Shown here: positions 1 to 9,001 of the stretch, piece by piece
Layout of the letters: every line of letters starts with the position of its first letter
Numbering within the stretch: position 1 is the stretch's first letter
Assembly: GCF_002885955.2 (NCBI RefSeq)
Contig: NZ_POQS01000006.1
Location: 204,037-268,036 of the forward strand
Origin: Achromobacter pulmonis
GTDB lineage: Bacteria; Pseudomonadota; Gammaproteobacteria; Burkholderiales; Burkholderiaceae_B
Direction of reading: 5' to 3'
Length of the DNA: 64,000 bases
Program-made: the position numbers and the translations under genes
The notes under the pieces: model-generated
The model's input: only the letters and a program-made list of their open reading frames with translations
Told to the model about the DNA's origin: nothing
The model's database searches: none

Positions 1-431
1 CTGGTGCCGACCACGCCCGGCATCTGGCGGCTGGGCTTGGGCTTTTTATTGCGCAGCATGCTCCAGCCGGAGTAGCCGACGAACAGCGCGAAGAACAGCG
101 ACAGCCACAGGGTGCTGAGCGCGGCGAACACGGCGCCGCCCGACAGCAGGCCGCCGATGATGATGCCGGGCGCCATGGCCCAGACGATGTTCCATTTGAT
201 CGTCTTGCGCTGCTGGTGGGCGCGCACGCTGGATATCGACGTGAACAGGATGGAGGTCATGGACGTGGCGATCGCCGCGTGCACCACCAGGTCGGCGGGC
301 ATGCCCTTCCAGGTGAACAGCATGGTCAGGAACGGCACCAGCAGCATGCCGCCGCCGATGCCCAGCAGGCCCGCGGCAAAGCCCACCACCGCACCGAGCG
401 CCAGCAGGCAAATCAACATCGTTACATCCAC
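1..431 (-). CDS. TauE/SafE family sulfite exporter-like permease (3' end outside window)
   Basis: About 143 N-terminal residues are visible; the reading frame runs off the left edge without a stop. The first helix contains GLLGIGGGMLLVP, the glycine-rich signature at the start of TauE/SafE (DUF81) permeases, followed by AIATSMTSILFTS and two further hydrophobic segments. The family moves sulfur-containing or organic anions across the inner membrane; the substrate cannot be told here. I chose a GTG start at 431 because AGGAG lies 6 nt upstream; the next ATG (419) would be 18 nt from it. The gene follows mnmA on the same strand, with a hairpin between them. Confidence 0.85.
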   Translation of the reverse strand, partial: MDVTMLICLLALGAVVGFAAGLLGIGGGMLLVPFLTMLFTWKGMPADLVVHAAIATSMTSILFTSISSVRAHQQRKTIKWNIVWAMAPGIIIGGLLSGGAVFAALSTLWLSLFFALFVGYSGWSMLRNKKPKPSRQMPGVVGT

Positions 432-463
432 AACGGTCTCCTCTTTTTCTTGGTCATGAACAA

Positions 464-491
464 GGCCCCTGGAGCTTCAGCCCCAGGGGCC
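464..491 (-). terminator. Terminator-like hairpin between mnmA and the TauE/SafE gene
   Basis: A 9-bp perfect stem (GGCCCCTGG/CCAGGGGCC) with a 10-nt loop lies directly downstream of the mnmA stop. The T tract behind it is short, so termination may be partial and allow read-through into the permease gene. Confidence 0.5.
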
Positions 492-518
492 CTCGAAACT
501 GGCGTTCCGGCGCGACGC

Positions 519-1637
519 CTACACGATGATGCCGCCGCCCAGGCAAACCTCGCCATCGTAAAGCACGGCGGACTGCCCGGGCGTCACCGCCCATTGCGGC
601 TCGGTGAAATCGAGCGCGAAAGTATCCTGCGCCGCGGCGTCCAGCCGGCAGGCCGCGTCGGCCTGCCGGTAGCGCGTCTTGGCGCCGTAGGCGCCCGCTT
701 GCGGCGCACGGCCGGCGATCCAGCTGGCGTCCTGCGCCCGCAGCCCTTGCGAGAGCAGCCAGGGATGGTCGTGCCCCTGCACCACGTAGAGCACGTTGCG
801 CTCCAGGTCCTTGCGCGCCACGTACCAGGCCTCGGCGGTGCCGTCCTCGCGCTGGCGGCCTTTCACGCCGCCCACGCCCAGGCCCTTGCGCTGGCCCAGC
901 GTATAGAACGACAGGCCCTCGTGGCGGCCCACCGTCTGCCCTTCCGGCGTCTTGATGGGGCCGGGTTCGGTGGGCAGGTAGCGGTTCAGGAACTCCCGGA
1001 ACGGCCGCTCGCCGATGAAGCAGATGCCGGTGGAATCCTTTTTGGCGGCGTTGTGCAGCCCGATCTCGTGGGCGATGCGGCGCACCTCGGTCTTGTGGAT
1101 CTCGCCCAGCGGAAACAGGGTGCGCGACAGCTGCGCCTGGTTCAGGCGGTGCAGGAAGTAGCTCTGGTCCTTGGAGCCGTCCAGCGCCTTGAGCAGCTGG
1201 AATTCGGTGCCCCCGCCCTGCGCCGGCACTTCGCGCACGCGCGCGTAATGGCCGGTGGCGATGCGCTCGGCGCCCAGCGCCATGGCGTGGTCGAGAAACG
1301 CCTTGAACTTGATCTCGGCGTTGCACAGCACGTCGGGATTGGGCGTGCGGCCCGCGGAGTATTCGCGCAGGAACTCCGCGAACACGCGGTCCTTGTATTC
1401 GGCGGCGAAATTGACGAACTCGAATTCCACGCCGACCCGGTCGGCGACGCTGGCTGCGTCCAGCAGGTCCTGGCGCGTGGAGCAGTATTCGGAATCGTCA
1501 TCGTCTTCCCAGTTCTTCATGAACAGGCCGACGACCTCGTAGCCCTGCTGCTTGAGCAGCCAGGCGGTGACCGAAGAGTCGACTCCGCCGGACATACCGA
1601 CGACGACGCGGCCCTTCTTGGTGTGTGTTTGACTCAT
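519..1637 (-). CDS. mnmA: tRNA-specific 2-thiouridylase MnmA
   Basis: This 372-residue protein matches the usual MnmA length. MnmA activates C2 of uridine 34 in tRNA Lys, Glu and Gln with ATP and inserts sulfur received from the IscS/Tus relay; it is cytoplasmic. The PP-loop signature SGGVDSS is at residues 16-22, the catalytic Cys in DVLCNAEIKF at 105 and the second catalytic Cys in TGICFIGER at 206. The gene starts 7 nt after the stop of the LysR gene on the same strand, so the two may share a transcript. No strong Shine-Dalgarno precedes the ATG. Confidence 0.97.
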   Translation of the reverse strand: MSQTHTKKGRVVVGMSGGVDSSVTAWLLKQQGYEVVGLFMKNWEDDDDSEYCSTRQDLLDAASVADRVGVEFEFVNFAAEYKDRVFAEFLREYSAGRTPNPDVLCNAEIKFKAFLDHAMALGAERIATGHYARVREVPAQGGGTEFQLLKALDGSKDQSYFLHRLNQAQLSRTLFPLGEIHKTEVRRIAHEIGLHNAAKKDSTGICFIGERPFREFLNRYLPTEPGPIKTPEGQTVGRHEGLSFYTLGQRKGLGVGGVKGRQREDGTAEAWYVARKDLERNVLYVVQGHDHPWLLSQGLRAQDASWIAGRAPQAGAYGAKTRYRQADAACRLDAAAQDTFALDFTEPQWAVTPGQSAVLYDGEVCLGGGIIV

Positions 1638-1644
1638 GATGACG

Positions 1645-2571
1645 CTATTTTAGATCGGACTGGGCCGCGTCCTCGGGCTGCGGCTCGGCGGCGCGCGAGA
1701 CCTCCATCAGCCAGGTGCGGAAGGCCTGCAGCGTGGGCAGGTTGGCCTTCTGTTCCGGATAGCACAGGTAGTAGCCCATGCGCGCCCGGATGGGCAGCTG
1801 GATGGCCACGGCCAGCTTGCCGTCGCGCAGTTCGTCCTCGATCAGGCAGCGCGGGATCAGGGCCACGCCGAAGCCGGCCGCCGCGGCCTGCGACAACAGC
1901 GCGTACTGGTCGAAGCGCGCCCCCTCCAGGCTGCGGCGGGTGTCGCAGCCGGCCTGCTCGAACCAGTCGCGCCAGCCGTCCAGCGCCGAGGTGTGATGCA
2001 GAAGCGGGTACGCCAGCAGGTCCGCCGGCGAGCTACAGCCGCCCGGGATCAGGCGCGGGCTGCACACCGGCAGGATTTCGCGGCCGACGATGTAGTCGGC
2101 CCCACTGCCCGGCCACAGGCCTTCGCCGAAGCGCACGGCGGCGTCCAGCTCGGGCGTGGAAAAATCGTAGCCCTGGCGGTGCGGCAGGAATTCCACGTGG
2201 ATGTCCGGCCGCAGGCGCATGAAGGCGGTCAGGCGCGGGATCAGCCAGCGCGCGCCGAAGGTCGGCATACAGGTCAGGTTGAGCGTGCCGCCCTGCCCCT
2301 GGTGGGCGATCAGTTCGACGGTTGCCGCCTCGATCTGGCCCAGGCCGGCCTGGACCTTGGCCAGATAGCTGCGCCCAGCCTCGGTCAGGACCAGGCCTTG
2401 CCTGATCCGCAGGAATAGTTCGACCCCGACGAATTCCTCCAGGTGCTTGACCTGCTTGCTGACCGCGCCCTGCGTGACGCACAGCTCCTGGGCCGCGCGC
2501 GTGAAGCTGCTGTGCCGCGCGGCCACCTCGAACGCCTGGAGGTCGGTCAAAGAGGGACAGAAACGCCGCAT
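1645..2571 (-). CDS. LysR-family transcriptional regulator, GcvA-like
   Basis: This 308-residue protein has the LysR layout. The N-terminal winged helix-turn-helix covers about residues 5-65 (LQAFEVAARHSSFTRAAQEL then VTQGAVSKQVKHLE), and a periplasmic-binding-protein-like effector domain follows. The wording of the HTH resembles the GcvA/AmpR subgroup. An upstream extension of the frame to 2910 is possible, but it reads through the promoter of the neighbouring gene. The ATG at 2571 gives the standard N-terminus. The gene is divergent from a Bug-type receptor gene, which is the obvious candidate target; the ligand is unknown. Confidence 0.9.
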   Translation of the reverse strand: MRRFCPSLTDLQAFEVAARHSSFTRAAQELCVTQGAVSKQVKHLEEFVGVELFLRIRQGLVLTEAGRSYLAKVQAGLGQIEAATVELIAHQGQGGTLNLTCMPTFGARWLIPRLTAFMRLRPDIHVEFLPHRQGYDFSTPELDAAVRFGEGLWPGSGADYIVGREILPVCSPRLIPGGCSSPADLLAYPLLHHTSALDGWRDWFEQAGCDTRRSLEGARFDQYALLSQAAAAGFGVALIPRCLIEDELRDGKLAVAIQLPIRARMGYYLCYPEQKANLPTLQAFRTWLMEVSRAAEPQPEDAAQSDLK

Positions 2572-2639
2572 TGCTTTCGCTTCCCCGGCTGCCGCCAAAA
2601 TGAGGTATGAAAAAAAGTCATAGCTTACGGAGAAACTTT

Positions 2640-2653
2640 CGTTTGCGCAAACG
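2640..2653. promoter_or_regulatory. 14-bp perfect palindrome in the lysR/Bug divergent intergenic region
   Basis: CGTTTGCGCAAACG is a perfect 14-bp palindrome. It is followed at about 2669-2697 by three further copies of the half-site TTTGCG or TTGCG on the plus strand. It lies between the two divergent start codons, where an operator for the LysR regulator or another repressor would be expected. Confidence 0.5.
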
Positions 2654-2725
2654 GGGCTGGCGGGAAAGAATCGTTGCGTTTGCGTCTGCCTTTGCGCATC
2701 CGCTTTCCATTCAATAGGGGAATCC

Positions 2726-3715
2726 ATGCAACGCCGTAAAGTTGTCCTGGGCCTGTGCGTCGCCGCCGCGACCCTGGCCACGCCGCTCGCCTCGGGTATC
2801 GCGCACGCAGAAGACGCGTATCCGTCCAAGCCCATCCGCCTGATCGTTCCGTTCCCGCCCGGAGGCACGACCGACATCGTCGGCCGCCTGTTCGCCGACA
2901 AGCTGAGCAAGGAATTGGGCCAGACCGTGGTGGTCGAAAACCGCGGCGGCGCCGGCGGTTCGATCGGCAGCGCCTTCGTCGCCAGCAGCGCGCCCGACGG
3001 CTACGTCCTGGGCATCGCCACCGTCAGCACGCACGGCATCAACCCGGCCATCTACCCGAACCTGCCGTTCGACGGCGAGAAGGACTTCACGCCCATCTCG
3101 AACCTGGCCGCCGTGCCGAACATCATGACCGTCAACCCCAAGGTTGCGGCCAAGAACATCGCCGACCTGATCAAGCTGGCCAAGAGCGAACCGGGCAAGC
3201 TGACCTACGCGTCGGCCGGCAACGGCTCGGTCTCGCACATGATGGGCGAGCTGTTCAAGATGTCCTCGGGCACCAACCTGATGCACGTGCCGTACCGCGG
3301 CGTGGGCCCGGCGCTGAACGACGCGCTGGCCGGCCAGGTCGACGTCATGTATGACAACCTGCCCTCGTCGCTGCCGCACGTGCAGTCGGGCCGCCTGGTC
3401 GCCATGGCCGTGGCCGCGCCCAAGCGCGTCGCCGCCCTGCCCGACGTGCCGACCTTCGCCGAAGCCGGCCTGCCCGCCGTGAACGACGCCTCCTGGTTCG
3501 GCCTGGTGGCCCCGGCCAAGCTGCCGGCGCCGGTCCTGGCCAAGCTCAACGCCGCGGTCCAGAAGGTCAGCGCCGAAGCCGACGTCAAGTCGCGCCTGGA
3601 AGCGCTGGGCGCCGCGCCCGCGGCCAACACCCCGGCTGAATTCAGTGCGCAGATCGCGGCGGAAATCGCCAAGAACAAGCGCATCGCCAAAGAAGCCAAC
3701 GTGAAGATCGACTGA
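2726..3715 (+). CDS. Bug-family (TctC-like) periplasmic solute-binding protein
   Basis: A 329-residue secreted receptor. A Sec signal peptide spans residues 1-28 (basic MQRRK, hydrophobic core, cut after AHA). The mature part begins YPSKPIRLIVPFPPGGTTD, the hallmark of the Bug/TctC family, and contains the conserved Y-R-G substrate loop HVPYRGVGPALNDAL. These receptors, greatly expanded in Bordetella, capture carboxylates and related small anions. No TctA/TctB membrane genes lie nearby, so this is an orphan receptor. AGGGG sits 5 nt before the ATG. The upstream divergent LysR gene is the likely regulator. The ligand is not predictable from sequence alone. Confidence 0.95.
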   Translation: MQRRKVVLGLCVAAATLATPLASGIAHAEDAYPSKPIRLIVPFPPGGTTDIVGRLFADKLSKELGQTVVVENRGGAGGSIGSAFVASSAPDGYVLGIATVSTHGINPAIYPNLPFDGEKDFTPISNLAAVPNIMTVNPKVAAKNIADLIKLAKSEPGKLTYASAGNGSVSHMMGELFKMSSGTNLMHVPYRGVGPALNDALAGQVDVMYDNLPSSLPHVQSGRLVAMAVAAPKRVAALPDVPTFAEAGLPAVNDASWFGLVAPAKLPAPVLAKLNAAVQKVSAEADVKSRLEALGAAPAANTPAEFSAQIAAEIAKNKRIAKEANVKID

Positions 3716-3784
3716 TCGATCTTCGGCCTGCCGCCCCCGCCGCGGGGCGCGCAGGCCTCCGATAGACGAACGCACCACCCCCCT

Positions 3785-4660
3785 ATGCGAATCACCCAAC
3801 CCCTGTCTTACCGGCTCGACCTTCCGCAGCAATATCCGGACTCGGACTCCTCGGCCCCGCTCGTGCTGGACTCCCCGCACAGCGGCACCGCCTACCCTCC
3901 CGATTTCGCCGCCGCGGTGGACTATGGCGCACTGCGCACCGCCGAGGACACCTGGGTTGACGACCTGTGGGGCGACGCCATCGACATGGGCGTGCCCATG
4001 ATCGCGGCCGCTTTCCCGCGCGCCTACATCGACGCCAACCGCGCGCCCGACGAGATCGACGAACTGCTGCTGGACCAGCCCTGGCCCGACGCGCTGAACG
4101 CCTCGCCCAAGGTCAAGCTGGGCAAGGGCCTGATCTGGCGCATGCTCGACGACGGCACGCCGCTGTACGACCGCAAGCTGACGGTCGCCGAAGTCCGCCA
4201 CCGCATCGACGCCTGCTGGAAGCCCTACCACGAGGCCCTGGCCCGCGTGCTGGACGACGCCCACCGCAGGTTCGGCAAGGTCTGGCACATCAACTGCCAC
4301 TCCATGCCCAGCGTGGCCGGCGCCTTCGCCACCGACCGCCCCGGCCTGGTGCACCCGGACTTCGTGCTGGGCGACCGCGACGGCAGCACCAGCGACCCGG
4401 CCTTCCGCGAATTCGTCGCGGCCTGGCTGCGCGAGCGCGGCTACGACGTCAGCGTGAACGATCCCTACAAGGGCGTGGAGCTGGTGCGCGCCTTCGGCCG
4501 TCCCGACGAAGGACGCCACAGCCTGCAGATCGAAATCAACCGCAAGCTCTACATGGACGAGGTCACTCTGCGCCCGTCCGAGAACTATGCCCGCCTCAAA
4601 GCCGACCTGCGCGACCTCACCGCCGCGCTGATCGCATGGACTCGCGCGCAAACGGCTTGA
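3785..4660 (+). CDS. N-formylglutamate amidohydrolase family protein
   Basis: A 291-residue cytoplasmic protein of the FGase family (HutG type), which hydrolyses N-formyl-L-glutamate or related N-acyl amino acids using a metal. Visible signatures are LVLDSPHSGTAYPPDF near residue 28, IDANRAPDEID near 83 and WHINCHSMPS near 172; their His, Glu and Asp residues are the probable metal and substrate ligands. No other histidine-utilisation genes are in view, so assignment to histidine breakdown is inference. The gene lies 69 nt after the Bug receptor on the same strand and is closed by a strong terminator. Confidence 0.87.
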   Translation: MRITQPLSYRLDLPQQYPDSDSSAPLVLDSPHSGTAYPPDFAAAVDYGALRTAEDTWVDDLWGDAIDMGVPMIAAAFPRAYIDANRAPDEIDELLLDQPWPDALNASPKVKLGKGLIWRMLDDGTPLYDRKLTVAEVRHRIDACWKPYHEALARVLDDAHRRFGKVWHINCHSMPSVAGAFATDRPGLVHPDFVLGDRDGSTSDPAFREFVAAWLRERGYDVSVNDPYKGVELVRAFGRPDEGRHSLQIEINRKLYMDEVTLRPSENYARLKADLRDLTAALIAWTRAQTA

Positions 4661-4732
4661 CGCCGGACGTTTGCGCGCAGTGGCGGCCGGCGGGGCGACC
4701 CGTCCGGCCGCAAACCGGGTTGCAAAACCCCT

Positions 4733-4761
4733 GCCCCATGGTTCGCCATGGGGCTTTTTTT
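4733..4761 (+). terminator. Intrinsic terminator with UUCG tetraloop
   Basis: A 9-bp stem GCCCCATGG/CCATGGGGC is closed by the ultra-stable loop TTCG and followed by seven T residues. It ends the Bug/amidohydrolase unit before the pnt operon. Confidence 0.92.
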
Positions 4762-4853
4762 CGGCCGCGCGGCCGCCCCCTCCTTTACGGAGGGGCGCGT
4801 ACGTACCCCCATTCCGTGTATAACTACGGCGAACCTTCTGAGGAGAGGCGTAG

Positions 4854-5972
4854 ATGCACATCGGGATACCAAAAGAAACCCGAGACGGGGAAACCCGTGT
4901 CGCAGCAACACCAGAGACCGTCAAGAAGTACGTAGGCGGCAAGCACACCGTCGTCGTGGAGCGCGGGGCCGGCAGCGCCGCCCGCTATCCGGATGACGCC
5001 TATGAAGCCGCCGGCGCCACGCTGGGCACCGCCCAGGATGCGCTGGGCGCCGGACTCGTCATGAAGGTTCGCGCGCCGGACGCCGCCGAACTGGCGCACA
5101 TGAAAGCGGGCACGGTCGTGGTCGGCATGCTCGACCCCTTCGACGCCGAAGGCCTGCAGCGGATGGCGGCGGCCGGACTGGTCGGATTCGCCCTGGAGGC
5201 CGCGCCGCGCATCACGCGCGCGCAAAGCCTGGACGTGCTGTCCTCGCAGGCCAACCTCGCCGGCTACAAGGCCGTGCTGCTGGCCGCGCACCACTACGGC
5301 CGCCTGATTCCCATGATGATGACCGCCGCGGGCACGCTCAAGGCCGCCCGCGTCGTGGTGCTGGGCACCGGCGTGGCCGGCCTGCAGGCCATCGCCACCG
5401 CCAAGCGGCTGGGCGCCGTGGTCGAGGCCTCGGACGTGCGGCCCGCGGCGCGCGAACAGGTGGAGTCCCTGGGCGCCAAGTTCATCGACGTGCCCTTCGA
5501 GACCGACGAAGAACGCGAGATCGCGCAGGGCAGGGGCGGCTACGCCCGCCCCATGCCGCCGGCATGGATGGCGCGCCAGGCCGTGCTGGTGGCCGAGCGC
5601 TGCAAGCAGGCGGACATCGTCATCACGACCGCGCTGATTCCCGGCCGCCCCGCGCCCACGCTGGTCTCGGCCGAAACCATCGCGGCCATGAAGCCCGGCT
5701 CGGTGCTGGTGGACCTGGCCGTCGAGCGCGGCGGCAACTGCCCGCTGTCCGAAAAAGGGCAGATCGTGGAAAAGCATGGCGTGACCCTCATCGGGCTGAC
5801 CAACCTGCCCGGCCTGGTGGCGACCGACGCGTCGGCGCTGTACGCCCGCAACATCCTGGATTTCCTGAAACTCATCACCGATGCCGAAGGCGCGCTGGCG
5901 ATCCGGCGCGACGACGAAATCGTGGCGGCCTGCCTGGTGTGCGAAGGCGGCAACGTGACGCGGAGGACCTGA
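4854..5972 (+). CDS. pntAA: NAD(P)+ transhydrogenase subunit alpha, part 1 (PntAA)
   Basis: This 372-residue soluble NAD(H)-binding domain I belongs to the proton-translocating transhydrogenase, which couples proton entry to reduction of NADP+ by NADH. The N-terminus GIPKETRDGETRVAATP is typical. The Rossmann motif VLGTGVAGLQAIATAKRLGA lies near residue 168, and the mobile loop and AlaDH/PNT-type C-terminal half follow. The start has GAGGAG about 8 nt upstream. The alpha subunit is split: the membrane part is encoded separately 2 nt downstream, as in Rhodospirillum-type enzymes rather than E. coli. First gene of the pntAA-AB-B operon. Confidence 0.95.
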   Translation: MHIGIPKETRDGETRVAATPETVKKYVGGKHTVVVERGAGSAARYPDDAYEAAGATLGTAQDALGAGLVMKVRAPDAAELAHMKAGTVVVGMLDPFDAEGLQRMAAAGLVGFALEAAPRITRAQSLDVLSSQANLAGYKAVLLAAHHYGRLIPMMMTAAGTLKAARVVVLGTGVAGLQAIATAKRLGAVVEASDVRPAAREQVESLGAKFIDVPFETDEEREIAQGRGGYARPMPPAWMARQAVLVAERCKQADIVITTALIPGRPAPTLVSAETIAAMKPGSVLVDLAVERGGNCPLSEKGQIVEKHGVTLIGLTNLPGLVATDASALYARNILDFLKLITDAEGALAIRRDDEIVAACLVCEGGNVTRRT

Positions 5973-5974
5973 AC

Positions 5975-6292
5975 ATGGAAGCGATCAACCCCACCCTGAT
6001 GAACCTCATCATCTTCGTGCTCGCCGTCTATGTCGGCTACCACGTGGTCTGGAACGTCACCCCTGCCCTGCACACGCCGCTGATGGCCGTGACCAACGCC
6101 ATTTCCGCCATCATCATCGTCGGCGCCATGCTGGCCGCGGCGCTGACAGAAGGCGGGCTGGCGCGCGGCATGGGCGTGTTCGCCGTGGCGCTGGCCGCGG
6201 TCAACGTGTTCGGCGGCTTCCTCGTCACCCGGCGCATGCTGGAGATGTTCAAGAAGAAGGACAGGAAGCCGGGCAAGGAGGGCGCGCAATGA
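5975..6292 (+). CDS. pntAB: NAD(P)+ transhydrogenase subunit alpha, part 2 (PntAB)
   Basis: A 105-residue integral membrane protein with three hydrophobic segments (about residues 9-30, 37-58 and 63-83) and a lysine-rich C-terminal tail. It forms part of the proton channel (domain II) of the transhydrogenase together with PntB. It begins 2 nt after the pntAA stop, and its TGA overlaps the ATG of pntB, so translation is probably coupled. Confidence 0.93.
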   Translation: MEAINPTLMNLIIFVLAVYVGYHVVWNVTPALHTPLMAVTNAISAIIIVGAMLAAALTEGGLARGMGVFAVALAAVNVFGGFLVTRRMLEMFKKKDRKPGKEGAQ

Positions 6293-7728
6293 TCTCGCTG
6301 AACCTGGTCACGCTGCTGTACCTGGTGGCTTCCGTCTGCTTCATCCAAGCGCTCAAGGGCCTGTCGCATCCCACCACCTCGCGCCTGGGCAACGTGTTCG
6401 GCATGGCCGGCATGGCCATCGCCGTGCTCACCACGGCCGCGCTCATCATCGGCCTGGCGCGCGACGGCGGCGCCACCATCGGGCTGGGATGGGTGGTGCT
6501 GGGCCTGCTGGTCGGCGGCTCCATCGGCACCCTGATGGCCAAGCGCGTCGAAATGACCAAGATGCCCGAGCTGGTCGCCTTCATGCACAGCATGATCGGC
6601 CTGGCCGCGGTGGCCATCGCCGTGGCCGTGGTGGCCGAGCCGCATGCCTTCGGCATCGCGCCGGCCGGCATGCCCATTCCCACCGGCAACCGCTTCGAGC
6701 TCTTCATCGGCACCTTCGTGGGCGCGATCACCTTCTCGGGCTCGGTCATCGCCTTCGGCAAGCTGTCGGGCAAGTACAAGTTCCGGCTGTTCCAGGGCGC
6801 GCCGGTGGTGTTCGCCGGCCAGCACCTGCTGAACCTGGCGCTGGCGCTGCTGATGCTGGCCTGCGGCATCTGGTTCATGCTGACGCAGGAATGGACGCCC
6901 TTCGTCATCATGACCGCCATCGCCTTCGTGCTGGGCGTGCTCATCATCATCCCGATCGGCGGCGCCGACATGCCGGTAGTGGTGTCCATGCTGAACAGCT
7001 ACTCGGGCTGGGCCGCGGCCGGCATCGGCTTCTCGCTGAACAATCCGATGCTGATCATCGCCGGCTCGCTGGTGGGCTCGTCGGGCGCCATCCTGTCCTA
7101 CATCATGTGCAAGGCGATGAACCGCTCGTTCTTCAACGTCATCCTGGGCGGCTTCGGCGGCCAGGCCGGCGGCGGCGCGGCGGCCGGCGAGGCCCAGCAG
7201 CGCAGCGTCAAGTCGGGCAGCCCGGACGACGCCGCCTTCCTGATGACCAACGCCGAGAGCGTGACCATCGTGCCCGGCTACGGCCTGGCGGTGGCGCGCG
7301 CGCAGCACGCGCTGAAGGAACTGGCGGAAAAGCTCACCGAGCGCGGCGTGACCGTGAAGTACGCCATCCACCCGGTGGCCGGACGCATGCCGGGCCACAT
7401 GAACGTGCTGCTGGCCGAGGCCGAGGTACCGTACGACCAGGTCTTCGAAATGGAAGACATCAACAGCGAGTTCGGCCAGACCGACGTGGTGCTGGTGCTG
7501 GGCGCCAACGACGTGGTCAACCCGGCGGCCAAGAACGATCCCAAGTCGCCCATCGCCGGCATGCCCATCCTGGAAGCCTACAAGGCGCGCACCGTGATCG
7601 TGAACAAGCGCTCGATGGCCTCCGGCTACGCCGGCCTGGACAACGAGCTGTTCTACATGGACCGCACCATGATGGTCTTCGGCGACGCGAAGAAGGTGCT
7701 GGAAGACATGGTCAAGGCGGTGGAGTAA
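6289..7728 (+). CDS. pntB: NAD(P)+ transhydrogenase subunit beta (PntB)
   Basis: A 479-residue protein with the usual PntB layout. An N-terminal membrane block of about nine helices (residues 1-265) is followed by a short linker rich in Gly and Ala, then the soluble NADP(H)-binding domain III (about 300-479). Domain III carries VPGYGLAVARAQHAL and the loop HPVAGRMPGHMNVLLAEA. GGADMPVVVSMLNSYSGWAAA in the membrane part is the family signature. The start overlaps pntAB by ATGA. The gene ends 25 nt before the convergent glcF stop. Confidence 0.96.
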   Translation: MISLNLVTLLYLVASVCFIQALKGLSHPTTSRLGNVFGMAGMAIAVLTTAALIIGLARDGGATIGLGWVVLGLLVGGSIGTLMAKRVEMTKMPELVAFMHSMIGLAAVAIAVAVVAEPHAFGIAPAGMPIPTGNRFELFIGTFVGAITFSGSVIAFGKLSGKYKFRLFQGAPVVFAGQHLLNLALALLMLACGIWFMLTQEWTPFVIMTAIAFVLGVLIIIPIGGADMPVVVSMLNSYSGWAAAGIGFSLNNPMLIIAGSLVGSSGAILSYIMCKAMNRSFFNVILGGFGGQAGGGAAAGEAQQRSVKSGSPDDAAFLMTNAESVTIVPGYGLAVARAQHALKELAEKLTERGVTVKYAIHPVAGRMPGHMNVLLAEAEVPYDQVFEMEDINSEFGQTDVVLVLGANDVVNPAAKNDPKSPIAGMPILEAYKARTVIVNKRSMASGYAGLDNELFYMDRTMMVFGDAKKVLEDMVKAVE

Positions 7729-7753
7729 ACCGCCTGCGCGGGCGCCGCCGGTC

Positions 7754-8995
7754 TCAGGCCGGCGCGCCCGCCTGGCGGCGCAGCTGTTCGTCCACCACCT
7801 CGACCCAGTGCCGCACCGGCGTGTCGGTGCCGCTTTGCAGGTGGCCGATGCAGCCGATGTTGGCCGACAGGATCACGTCCGGGCCGCCGGCCGCAATCGC
7901 GCCCAGCTTGCGGTCGCGCAGCGCCAGCGCGATCTCCGGATTGAGCACCGAGTAGGCCCCCGCCGAGCCGCAGCACAGGTGCTTGTCGGCGAACGGCAGC
8001 AATTCGAAACCCAGATCGGCAAGCAATTGCTCGGACAGCGGCCGCAGGCCCTGCCAGTGCTGCAGCGTGCATGGCGGATGGAACGCCGCGCGCGTGCCCG
8101 CCGGCAGGCGCGCGCGCAGCTGCGCGGCGTGCGGCGCCACGATCTCGGCCACGTCCTTGACCAGCGCCACGATGTCGGCGGCCTTTTGCGCATAGGCCGG
8201 ATCGTGCCGCAGATGATGGGCGTATTCCTTCACCATCGCGCCGCAGCCCGAGGCGTTCATGACAATGGCCTCGGCCTTGCCGTCCTGCACCAGCGGCCAC
8301 CAGGCGTCGATGTTGGCGCGCATCTGCGCCAGCGCGGCTTCCTGCGCGTCCAGGTGGAAACTGGCCGCGCCGCAACAGCCGGCGCCCGGCGCGATGCGCG
8401 CGCCGATGCCCACGGCGTCCAGCACCCGGATGGTGGCCGCGTCTATGGTCGGCATCATGGCGGGCTGCACACAGCCGGCCAGCATCAGCACCTGGCGCGC
8501 GTGCCCGGCCACCTGCGGCAGCGCGCCCGCGGCGCGGCGCTCCGGCACCTTGCGCCGGATCGATTCGGGCAGCAGCCCGCGCACGGCCTGTCCCAGCCGC
8601 ATCGCGGGGCCGAACAAGGGCGACATCATGGCCTTGCGCAGCACGGTGCGCTTGGTCCTGTCGCCCCAGGAGCGCGGCACGCGTTCCTCGACGATCTTGC
8701 GGCCGATGTCCACCAGGTGCCCGTACTCCACGCCCGAGGGGCAGGTGGTTTCGCAATTGCGGCAGGTCAGGCAGCGGTCCAGATGCTGCTGCGTGGACTG
8801 CGTGGGCTCGGCGCCTTCGAGCACCTGCTTGATCAGGTAGATGCGGCCGCGCGGGCTGTCGAGCTCGTCGCCCAGCACCTGATAGGTCGGGCAGGTCGCC
8901 GTGCAGAAGCCGCAATGGACGCAACGCCGCAGGATGGCGTCGGCCTCGTTGCCCAGATCGGTGTCGCGGGCCCAGGATGCCAGCTTGGTTTGCAT
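7754..8995 (-). CDS. glcF: Glycolate oxidase iron-sulfur subunit GlcF
   Basis: This 413-residue protein carries two 4Fe-4S ferredoxin-type clusters in the N-terminal third (CVHCGFCTATCP and CLTCRNCETTCP) and two CCG domains (GCCGAASFHLD and CCGSAGAYS) that bind further cofactor. It passes electrons from the flavoprotein subunits GlcD and GlcE to the respiratory chain during oxidation of glycolate to glyoxylate. It is the last gene of glcD-glcE-glcF, starting 6 nt after the glcE stop. The operon runs convergent to pntB. Confidence 0.95.
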   Translation of the reverse strand: MQTKLASWARDTDLGNEADAILRRCVHCGFCTATCPTYQVLGDELDSPRGRIYLIKQVLEGAEPTQSTQQHLDRCLTCRNCETTCPSGVEYGHLVDIGRKIVEERVPRSWGDRTKRTVLRKAMMSPLFGPAMRLGQAVRGLLPESIRRKVPERRAAGALPQVAGHARQVLMLAGCVQPAMMPTIDAATIRVLDAVGIGARIAPGAGCCGAASFHLDAQEAALAQMRANIDAWWPLVQDGKAEAIVMNASGCGAMVKEYAHHLRHDPAYAQKAADIVALVKDVAEIVAPHAAQLRARLPAGTRAAFHPPCTLQHWQGLRPLSEQLLADLGFELLPFADKHLCCGSAGAYSVLNPEIALALRDRKLGAIAAGGPDVILSANIGCIGHLQSGTDTPVRHWVEVVDEQLRRQAGAPA

Positions 8996-9001
8996 GATGC
9001 C

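Noticed and set aside
46..411. 121-residue minus-strand frame in the TauE/SafE gene
   Set aside because: It is out of frame with the permease motif GLLGIGGG and is Arg/His-rich; the true frame runs off the window edge.
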